A DNA stretch of 10,330 nt from Aquimarina sp. (GTDB taxonomy: Bacteria > Bacteroidota > Bacteroidia > Flavobacteriales > Flavobacteriaceae): assembly GCA_020628975.1 (NCBI GenBank), contig JAHDEF010000048.1, forward strand, positions 1 through 10,330, in the 5' to 3' direction. Shown here in pieces: positions 1 through 5,571 of the stretch (position 1 is its first letter; each line of letters starts with the position of its first letter). A program made the position numbers and the translations under genes. The notes below the pieces were generated by a model, which was not told the DNA's origin, ran no database searches, and saw nothing but the letters and a program-made list of their open reading frames with translations.

Positions 1-52
1 AATTTATTAATAGTTATTTGAATATCCGTAATCACTAATAATAAGAATTGCG

Positions 53-109
53 TCATCCTGAACGTGTTTCAGGATCTCATTACGGACATAAAAATCAGTA
101 GGATGAGAT
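53..109. repeat. Palindromic intergenic repeat (TCATCCTGAA...TTCAGGAT type)
   Basis: ATCCTGAA (55-62) and TTCAGGAT (68-75) form a perfect 8-bp stem with a 5-nt loop. A second pairing is possible between ATCTCAT (74-80) and ATGAGAT (103-109), and a competing one between TCATCCT (53-59) and AGGATGA (100-106). The wording 'gtcatcctgaa...ttcaggatctcat' resembles a dispersed intergenic repeat I know as common in flavobacterial genomes. That recognition is from memory and unchecked. It lies far from any start codon and has no obvious terminator U-tract. Confidence 0.55.
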
Positions 110-435
110 TCCTTGTTTAGTAGGAACAATGTAACGGCATATAGTATTATTAATTACTGATATACAAAATAGTTATACTAGATAAACTATACCAAGTGTT
201 TTTATTAAAGAGTTCGTCTACAAAAATTCTATTTATGTGGATGTATATTTATAGAATTTAAGACACTAAACTCAAAGCGAAGCAAATATGTTTACTGGAT
301 TCAGCGACATTGAAATCTAGTACATTGATTATTTGTTGGTGCCTTATTATAACACAAATCTTGTTTACTAAGATTATTAGCTTTTCATAAACAAAAGAAT
401 ATTTCTTATTTCAAAAAAAAATACTACATATAAAG
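110..435. other. Non-coding stretch upstream of the propeller gene
   Basis: I see no gene here. The DNA is AT-rich with frequent stops in all frames. The only structure is a weak inverted pair, ACTAAAC (265-271) and GTTTACT (290-296, one mismatch), around a 'gcgaagc' core, which faintly resembles the hairpin loops of the repeats further along. A run of nine A residues sits at 413-421. Confidence 0.5.
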
Positions 436-443
436 TAACTTTG
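436..443 (+). promoter_or_regulatory. Candidate Bacteroidota -7 box for the propeller-dNK operon
   Basis: TAACTTTG matches the Bacteroidota -7 consensus TAnnTTTG exactly. No convincing -33 TTTG lies 17-23 bp upstream. The box overlaps the TTG (441) that would be the longest start of the downstream gene. If the promoter is real, transcription would begin near 450 and the ATG at 471 would be the first usable start. The motif is short, so chance is possible. Confidence 0.3.
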
Positions 444-1247
444 TTAAGCTTAATTCTTTTGAGCTTTTATATGATCACATGCCTTAATATTATTTCGTGT
501 TATGCTCAAAATATTGAGGTACAGCTTATCGATCAAGTTTCATTCAAGGGTGAAAAGTATAAACATTTCGTGGGTGTCGATACACAGAGTAATTTCTACT
601 TTACCAATAATCAAGAAATCATTAAAACAGATCAGCACCAAAAATGGTCATATTCAAGTTTCGAATTGGGTTTTCCTTCGCATATTTCTTTGCTTAATCC
701 TTTAGAAATTTTGGTTTTTTATGAGCAAGCCAACACATTTGTATTATTAGATCGCTTTCTAAATGAAACAAATCGCGTTTCTTTAAATAATTTAAACACG
801 CCACAAAGTGCCAAGTTTTTAACCAATGCAAAGAATGATGAAGTTTGGTTAGTCGACAACTATGACTATAAATTAAAGTTTATTAATTATATAAATGATC
901 TAAGGTCAGCAGTTTCTATAAACTTATCGGCAACAGTAATCGATTTGCAAGCTGATTTTAATAATGCCTATATTTTAATGGCAGACACATTACAGCATTT
1001 TGATAATTACGGTACATTGCTACAAGAAATGCCTTTGGAAAACGAGGTGCAGTTGTTGTTCGGAAATCGATATTTGTTATTAGTAGCTACTACAGGTTAC
1101 ACGTGTTATTCGTCAAACTTACAAGAATTGGGTAGTTTCACGATTCCTCAAAATATAGAGAGCGATTCTTACTTTAAAGATGAAAAATTTTATATTTTCG
1201 AAAACGGTATAATATTCACCTACAAATTAAAAATCACAAAAAAATAA
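441..1247 (+). CDS. Secreted beta-propeller-like protein, function unknown
   Basis: A 268-residue protein (with the TTG start at 441) whose N-terminus is a hydrophobic stretch ending ...IISCYA|QN, which looks like a signal peptide cut before Gln23. It should be exported to the periplasm or cell surface. The mature part is a series of short beta-strand pairs with motifs such as NPLEILVFY, TFVLLDRFLNE and DEVWLVDNYDYKLKFI. This pattern suits a propeller-like fold of the kind seen in flavobacterial conserved hypotheticals. No catalytic motif is visible. The start is uncertain: TTG 441 gives a signal of sensible length but without N-terminal Lys/Arg, ATG 471 leaves only about 12 residues before the cut, and there is no in-frame ATG upstream. 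It ends 5 bp before the deoxynucleoside kinase start, so the two are probably co-transcribed. Existence of the gene is fairly sure; the function is not known. Confidence 0.75.
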   Translation: MLSLILLSFYMITCLNIISCYAQNIEVQLIDQVSFKGEKYKHFVGVDTQSNFYFTNNQEIIKTDQHQKWSYSSFELGFPSHISLLNPLEILVFYEQANTFVLLDRFLNETNRVSLNNLNTPQSAKFLTNAKNDEVWLVDNYDYKLKFINYINDLRSAVSINLSATVIDLQADFNNAYILMADTLQHFDNYGTLLQEMPLENEVQLLFGNRYLLLVATTGYTCYSSNLQELGSFTIPQNIESDSYFKDEKFYIFENGIIFTYKLKITKK

Positions 1248-1252
1248 GTGCT

Positions 1253-1867
1253 ATGCATATTGCAGTTGCTGGAAATATTGGAGCAGGAAAAACAAGTTTA
1301 ACGCAATTGCTTGCAAAGCATTATAAGTGGAAGCCTTTGTATGAAGATGTTTTAGAGAATCCGTATTTAGAGGATTTTTATAACTCAATGGAGCGTTGGT
1401 CTTTCAATCTTCAAGTGTATTTTTTAAACAGTCGTTTCCGTCAAATTTTAGATATTCAGGCGTTGGGCAAAGCCACTATTCAAGATCGTAGTATTTATGA
1501 AGATGCTTATATTTTTGCGCCAAACTTACACCATATGGGGTTAATGACGAACCGTGATTTTGAAAATTACCGCTCTTTATTTGATTTAATGGAAGAAGTA
1601 GTTAAAGGGCCCGATTTATTGATTTATTTAAAAAGTAGTATTTCGAATTTAGTAGGTCAAATTCACAAGCGTGGACGTGATTACGAAAGCGGCATATCTA
1701 TTGATTATTTAAGTAAACTCAACGAACGTTACGAAGAGTGGATCGAAGGTTACGATAAAGGCAAATTATTAGTAATCGATGTCGATAAATTAAATTTTGT
1801 CGACAACCCAGAAGATCTTGGTGAAATTATCACGCGAATTGACGCAGAGCTAAATGGGTTGTTTTAA
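1253..1867 (+). CDS. Deoxynucleoside kinase (dNK/dGK/dAK family)
   Basis: A 204-residue cytosolic kinase that phosphorylates deoxynucleosides to 5'-monophosphates using ATP, in the nucleotide salvage pathway. The P-loop GNIGAGKT is at residues 7-14 directly after the first strand. An acidic YEDVLENPYL segment (30-39) follows, in the region that carries the catalytic acid in the family. The DRS motif is at 78-80, a PDLLIYL strand at 120-126, and an arginine-rich lid, KRGRDYE, at 139-145. Length and motif order fit bacterial deoxyadenosine/deoxyguanosine kinases; the substrate cannot be fixed from sequence alone. The ATG start is preferred because the P-loop begins a few residues later, as usual. 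It is the second gene after the secreted propeller protein and converges on kdtA, with only 11 bp between the ends of the two genes. Confidence 0.93.
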   Translation: MHIAVAGNIGAGKTSLTQLLAKHYKWKPLYEDVLENPYLEDFYNSMERWSFNLQVYFLNSRFRQILDIQALGKATIQDRSIYEDAYIFAPNLHHMGLMTNRDFENYRSLFDLMEEVVKGPDLLIYLKSSISNLVGQIHKRGRDYESGISIDYLSKLNERYEEWIEGYDKGKLLVIDVDKLNFVDNPEDLGEIITRIDAELNGLF

Positions 1868-1878
1868 AACTAAACAAG

Positions 1879-3123
1879 CTATTTCTTTGTGTTGTTGTTA
1901 TAAAATTCTGATCCAATAAATTTGGTGATTATTTTTGTTGCGCCCACTCGATCGTAAACATATTTTTCAGCCAAATTTCCCATAGTGTTTCTTTGGTTAG
2001 TGTTGGTAATTAAAGAATGTAAGTTATTTTCAAAGCTATGCTTGTCTTGAATTTTAATCAGTCCCCCGAAAGTTTCTAACTCTTGTGCTTCTGGAAATTT
2101 ATCTGTGTTTGTGCCTGTAATAATGGGGATTCCGAATACTGCGGCTTCTAAAATATTGTGTAAGCCAGTGGTGCCTACTGCGCCACCTATGTAGGCTATA
2201 TTAGCATAGCTGTAAATTCTTGTCAAAAAACCAATAGCATCGATAATTAAAACCTTGTCGTCGTTATGTATTCCCTTAGAATATATCGAAGTGGGTACTT
2301 TTAGTTTCGAAACTAATGCAGATATCTTTTCTGTTTTGATTTCATGTGGAGCAATAATAAAGCACACATTGTCCGCTGAATTATTGATGGTTTCAATGAA
2401 AATATTTTCGCAGTCAGGCCAAGTGCTTCCAAGCACCACAGTAATTCTTTGCTGTTTAAAATCAGCGATAAATTCCAAATGATTATCCATTGATAACTGT
2501 CGGTATACGCGATCAAAACGAGTATCACCACTTAAACTCACATTATTAAATCCATTTAATTTAAGTAAGTCAACCGATTTTTTATTCTGAACAAAAAAAT
2601 GAGACACGTATGTAAGTGTTTTTTTAAGAAAACCACCATACCATTTAAATAGCGCTTGCTCAGGTCTAAAGGCAGCTGAAACCATATAAATAGGTATACT
2701 GTTACTTTTTAATTGCTCAAAATAATTACGCCAAAATTCATATTTTATAAATAATGCTGCTTTGGGTTGAATGGTTTTCACTAAAAATTTAGCATTGATC
2801 GGTGTATCTATTGGTAAGTAAATGGCACAATCAATCAACTTATGGTTTTTCTTTTGCTCGTAACCTGAGGGAGAAAAAAAACTCACCAATATTTTAAAAT
2901 CGTTTTTAAAAGTTTCAATAACAGGTACCGCTTGTTCGTATTCGCCTAATGATGCGCAATGAAACCATAGCCATTCATCTTTAGTAAAATCAATTTCAGC
3001 TAAAATAGTATGGGTATTTTTTCGGCCTACTACAAATTGTTTCATTTTAGGTGAAATCCTTTTTATCAAAGGAAACGCCCGTTCAAAGGCATAGGATAAC
3101 AAAGAATATAGCAATTTAAGCAT
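1879..3123 (-). CDS. kdtA: 3-deoxy-D-manno-octulosonic acid (Kdo) transferase
   Basis: A 414-residue GT-B glycosyltransferase that moves Kdo from CMP-Kdo to lipid A precursor at the cytoplasmic face of the inner membrane, the first step of the LPS inner core. A hydrophobic/amphipathic N-terminus (residues 1-20) probably anchors it. Diagnostic segments are FHCASLGEYEQA (54-65, conserved Glu61), IKYEFW (126-131, equivalent to the METELWP segment of E. coli WaaA), GDTRFDR (199-205), LGSTWPDCE (231-239), and the C-terminal nucleotide-sugar site GGAVGTTGLHNILEA (313-327), which matches the FVGGSLVERGGHNPLEAA region of E. coli. I chose the ATG at 3123 (MLKLLYS...); a TTG two codons upstream is possible but has no advantage. 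It diverges from the aminotransferase gene across a 148-bp shared promoter region. Confidence 0.95.
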   Translation of the reverse strand: MLKLLYSLLSYAFERAFPLIKRISPKMKQFVVGRKNTHTILAEIDFTKDEWLWFHCASLGEYEQAVPVIETFKNDFKILVSFFSPSGYEQKKNHKLIDCAIYLPIDTPINAKFLVKTIQPKAALFIKYEFWRNYFEQLKSNSIPIYMVSAAFRPEQALFKWYGGFLKKTLTYVSHFFVQNKKSVDLLKLNGFNNVSLSGDTRFDRVYRQLSMDNHLEFIADFKQQRITVVLGSTWPDCENIFIETINNSADNVCFIIAPHEIKTEKISALVSKLKVPTSIYSKGIHNDDKVLIIDAIGFLTRIYSYANIAYIGGAVGTTGLHNILEAAVFGIPIITGTNTDKFPEAQELETFGGLIKIQDKHSFENNLHSLITNTNQRNTMGNLAEKYVYDRVGATKIITKFIGSEFYNNNTKK

Positions 3124-3189
3124 AATCAAGCTTTCATTTAAACACTACGAAAATACCTAGAATCTTCAAGAACTCCATTCAACTTTTTG

Positions 3190-3197
3190 TACTTTTG
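3190..3197 (+). promoter_or_regulatory. Candidate -7 box for the aminotransferase gene
   Basis: TACTTTTG matches TAnnTTTG exactly, 74 bp before the ATG at 3272. It lies in the divergent region shared with kdtA. No clear -33 element is seen, so this is only a candidate. For kdtA on the other strand, the best match in the same region is TATTTTCG, with one mismatch. Confidence 0.35.
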
Positions 3198-3271
3198 GTT
3201 ATGGTCATTCAAGTGAAGTTTTATTTCATAACAATAAAAAGAAGGCCTATTAAAACACTAACAAAGCGTAC

Positions 3272-4426
3272 ATGAATAAAATTCAAATGGTTGACCTGCA
3301 AGGGCAATACAAAGGGATTAAAGAAACTGTAGATGCCTCAATCGCCGAAATATTAGAAAGCGCCGCCTTTATTAATGGGCCTTATGTGCATAAATTTCAA
3401 GCAGCCTTAGAAGCGTATTTGGGGGTCAAACACGTCATTCCGTGTGCAAATGGTACCGATGCATTGCAAATTGCTATGATGGGATTAGATTTGCAACCAG
3501 GCGACGAAGTAATAACAGCTGATTTCACCTTTGCTGCTACTGTTGAGGTCATTGGGCTACTGCGCTTAACTCCAGTTTTGGTTGATGTTGAGCCAGATAC
3601 GTTTAATATAGATCCTGTGGCTATAGAAAAAGCCATTACGCCAAAAACAAAAGCCATTGTACCCGTACATTTATTTGGTCAAGCGGCTAATATGGATGCT
3701 ATTTTAGCAATTGCCGAAAAGCATAATCTTTATGTAATTGAAGACAATGCACAAGGTATCGGAGCTGCTTACACATTTAAAGACGGAACGAAAAAGAAAA
3801 CAGGAACTATTGGTCATGTAGCTTCAACCTCATTTTTCCCATCTAAAAACTTAGGCTGTTATGGTGATGGTGGGGCAATTTTTACCGATAATGACGACTT
3901 AGCACATCGTATAAGAGGAATCGTGAATCATGGAATGTACAAACGTTACCACCACGATGTAGTAGGAGTTAATTCACGATTAGATAGTATACAAGCCGCT
4001 GTTTTGCTGGCAAAATTGCCAAAACTAAATGATTATAATACTGCGCGTAGAAATGCCGCCAAAAAATATAATGCAGCATTTGAAAATATCGATGCCATTA
4101 TAACGCCAGTAACCAATACCAGTTGCAAGGGTATATGTGATACCTGCGATTGTCATGTTTTTCATCAGTATACACTCAAAGTAAATGGTGTCGATCGAGA
4201 CGAATTAGTAGCGCATTTACAAAGCAAAGAAATTCCATGTGGGGTGTATTATCCGATTCCGTTGCATTTGCAAAAAGCTTATGTTGATGAGCGTTATAAA
4301 GAAGTTGATTTCCCAGTAACCAATCAACTTGTAAAAGAGGTGATTTCTTTGCCTATGCATACCGAATTGACAGACGATCAAATTGATTTTATCACCACAG
4401 CAATTATTGATTTTATTAAGAAATAG
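3272..4426 (+). CDS. DegT/DnrJ/EryC1/StrS family sugar aminotransferase (PLP)
   Basis: A 384-residue cytosolic PLP enzyme of the fold-type I nucleotide-sugar aminotransferases. These transfer an amino group, usually from glutamate, to a keto-sugar nucleotide used in LPS, O-antigen or other surface glycans. The N-terminal MVDLQGQY (6-13) and FINGPYV (33-39) are typical. The cofactor phosphate/ring region is CANGTDAL (58-65), IEDNAQ (156-161, Asp158 for the PLP pyridine nitrogen) and STSFFPSKNLG (185-195) with Lys192 as the Schiff-base lysine. GDGGA (198-202), VNSRLDSIQAA (233-243) and GVYYPIPLHLQ (324-334) complete the pattern. It is nearest in style to WbpE/WlbE-type 3-aminotransferases, but the substrate is inferred. 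A cysteine cluster at residues 285-294 (C-x3-C-x2-C-x-C) is unusual. Its place beside kdtA suggests an envelope polysaccharide role. Confidence 0.92.
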   Translation: MNKIQMVDLQGQYKGIKETVDASIAEILESAAFINGPYVHKFQAALEAYLGVKHVIPCANGTDALQIAMMGLDLQPGDEVITADFTFAATVEVIGLLRLTPVLVDVEPDTFNIDPVAIEKAITPKTKAIVPVHLFGQAANMDAILAIAEKHNLYVIEDNAQGIGAAYTFKDGTKKKTGTIGHVASTSFFPSKNLGCYGDGGAIFTDNDDLAHRIRGIVNHGMYKRYHHDVVGVNSRLDSIQAAVLLAKLPKLNDYNTARRNAAKKYNAAFENIDAIITPVTNTSCKGICDTCDCHVFHQYTLKVNGVDRDELVAHLQSKEIPCGVYYPIPLHLQKAYVDERYKEVDFPVTNQLVKEVISLPMHTELTDDQIDFITTAIIDFIKK

Positions 4427-4446
4427 TTTAGGGTGTTAATGATTTA

Positions 4447-4560
4447 GGGGCTTACCTTACAGGTCGGGCTTTCCGCTATATCTTTTTACAAAATAAAGGT
4501 ACTTCGGCTTCGCTCAGCAACCTTATTTTGTAAAAAGGATGCCGCTGCAATCCCTAAGCC
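4447..4560 (+). repeat. 114-bp nested palindromic repeat, copy A
   Basis: The structure is a 36-bp outer arm (4447-4482, including GGTCGGGCTTTCCGCTATATC in two parts), a 54-bp stem-loop core (4483-4536) and a 24-bp outer arm (4537-4560, containing ATGCCGCTGC and TCCCTAAGCC). The core stem TTTTTACAAAATAA / TTATTTTGTAAAAA is a perfect 14 bp, followed by GGT/ACC, and the loop contains TCGGCTTCGCTCA. Short outer ends GGCTTA and TAAGCC also pair. A second copy of equal length lies at 7291-7404. It sits 20 bp after the aminotransferase stop and could act as a transcription barrier, but lacks a standard GC-rich terminator. It resembles a repeat dispersed in flavobacterial intergenic DNA (from memory). 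Confidence 0.85.
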
Positions 4561-4626
4561 AATAAAAATCGGTTAATTTTAAGATTGCGTTTTAGCAAAA
4601 TAAGTAACACAGTAAATGGATATAAA

Positions 4627-5088
4627 ATGATATTATCTGAAATTAAAAATCACTTAGAAAATTCAGATCAAATAGCCTTTCAATTACCAAACGGCGATTT
4701 AGTGCCAAGGCATTTTCACGTTACCGAAGTAGGGAAAGTGGTCAAAAACTTTATAGATTGTGGTGGTGTGTTAAGGAAAGAAGAGGTTGTTAATTTTCAA
4801 TTATGGGAAGCTGACGATTACGATCATCGATTACATCCTCAAAAATTGTTAGGAATCATCGAGCTTTCAGAGAAGGTGTTGAATTTGAGAGATGTAGCTA
4901 TTGAAGTGGAATACCAAGCCGACACCATAGGTAAGTTCGGGTTAGATTATGACGGCACACATTTTTTATTGACCAATAAAAAAACCGATTGTTTAGCAAA
5001 GGATAAATGTGGTATTCCTGAGTTTGATAATAACAGTAATAGTGATCTGCAAAATAATGCTTGCACGCCAGGTTCAGGTTGTTGTTAA
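4627..5088 (+). CDS. DUF6428 family cysteine-rich protein
   Basis: A 153-residue soluble protein I recognise as the DUF6428 type: ...FQLPNGDLVPRHFHVTEVG, then VVNFQLWEADDYDHRLHP, then TDCLAKDKCGIP and a terminal CTPGSGCC. Family members are usually found in Bacteroidota arsenic-resistance clusters with ArsR, arsenate reductase and an arsenite permease; the biochemical role is unknown. Visible candidate metal(loid) ligands are His29, His31, His67, His70, Cys45, Cys122, Cys128, Cys146, Cys152 and Cys153. I chose ATG 4627 (MILSEIKNHLE) because family members begin with a similar SEIKNHL segment. A TTG at 4585 would add 14 unlike residues, and a near-consensus -7 box (TAAGATTG, 4580-4587) overlaps that TTG. 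No ars genes are within this window, so it stands alone, converging on the SulP gene. Confidence 0.85.
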   Translation: MILSEIKNHLENSDQIAFQLPNGDLVPRHFHVTEVGKVVKNFIDCGGVLRKEEVVNFQLWEADDYDHRLHPQKLLGIIELSEKVLNLRDVAIEVEYQADTIGKFGLDYDGTHFLLTNKKTDCLAKDKCGIPEFDNNSNSDLQNNACTPGSGCC

Positions 5089-5129
5089 GCGACAGGGTTT
5101 AAGTGAATCTAAAACAATATTACTAGGTG

Positions 5130-5281
5130 CTAAAAACACGAGATTGTCTAAAAAGTATCATAAATGAAGGCTGAGCGTTGGTCGAAGCCTGTAGATGAGC
5201 TGATACTCAAACCACATTTCGGCTTCGCTCAATGTTCGTTTAGAAGATTTTTAGCTATTTTATACAGCCTCGTGTTTTTAG
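5130..5281. repeat. 152-bp element with perfect 13-bp terminal inverted repeats
   Basis: CTAAAAACACGAG (5130-5142) and CTCGTGTTTTTAG (5269-5281) are perfect inverted repeats. Inside, GTATCA and TGATAC pair, as do GGCT/AGCC (in the segment around 5169-5191). A small ACATT/AATGT hairpin encloses TCGGCTTCGCTCA, the same 13-mer as in the loop of the 114-bp repeat copy A. A diverged reverse copy of the motif (tgagcgttggtcgaagcc) lies on the left side. No protein is encoded, so it is a non-autonomous palindromic element or a structured RNA region 41 bp after the DUF6428 stop. Confidence 0.75.
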
Positions 5282-5358
5282 TTGACTAACTTATATAGTA
5301 TTGAAATAAAAAGAAATAGGGGTCAACAGGAAAGTTGAGGACAAGTAAAGTTGCCGTC

Positions 5359-5378
5359 ATTTCCACGTAGGTGGAAAT
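5359..5378. repeat. Short perfect hairpin ATTTCCAC-GTAG-GTGGAAAT
   Basis: An 8-bp perfect inverted repeat with a 4-nt loop, in the context 'cgtcatttccacgtaggtggaaatccc'. The wording is like a second family of short dispersed flavobacterial repeats that begin gtcatt and end in aatcc (from memory). It is not followed by a U-tract on either strand. Confidence 0.6.
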
Positions 5379-5439
5379 CCCTTAAACTAAATTTATTACT
5401 TTCCATTTAAATAAATGATTTCCAATTTTTAGTGAAGGA

Positions 5440-5474
5440 CACTCCACTATAATTTTTTCAAAATTTGTGGAGTG
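5440..5474. repeat. Two-tier hairpin CACTCCAC...GTGGAGTG
   Basis: CACTCCAC (5440-5447) pairs perfectly with GTGGAGTG (5467-5474). Inside it, AATTTT (5451-5456) pairs with AAAATT (5460-5465) around a TTC loop, separated by a small asymmetric bulge (TAT against T). It lies between convergent genes and could help stop transcription from either side, although it lacks a clean U-tract after the stem. Confidence 0.6.
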
Positions 5475-5520
5475 ACACACGAAATAAACAAAATATCTCA
5501 CAACTTTTTAAGTTGACACG

Positions 5521-5550
5521 TAAGAACTAAGAACTAAGAACTAAGAACTA
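5521..5550. repeat. 7-bp tandem repeat (TAAGAAC)4
   Basis: Four exact head-to-tail copies of TAAGAAC occupy 5521-5548, followed by a partial TA. They lie 21 bp beyond the stop codon of the minus-strand SulP gene, so they are in its 3' untranslated region or terminator zone. The unit length is not a multiple of three and no reading frame uses it. Confidence 0.9.
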
Positions 5551-5571
5551 GCAACCAACAGCCAAATAATA

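Noticed and set aside
169..190. ATAGTT...AACTAT inverted repeat
   Set aside because: Only 6 bp of AT-rich sequence with a 10-nt loop, well within chance for this composition.
502..705. 67-codon plus-strand frame inside the propeller gene
   Set aside because: It is an out-of-frame shadow of the secreted protein.
2255..2531. Open frames opposite or overlapping kdtA on both strands
   Set aside because: They are shadows of the well-supported kdtA frame and their translations show no family motif.
3397..3657. 86-codon minus-strand frame inside the aminotransferase gene
   Set aside because: It is antisense to a strongly conserved PLP enzyme, with low-complexity composition and no recognisable features.
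4483..4536. Copy A core as a CRISPR repeat or classical intrinsic terminator
   Set aside because: There is no regular repeat-spacer array, the stem is AT-rich and no dedicated U-tract follows. It fits a dispersed palindromic repeat better.
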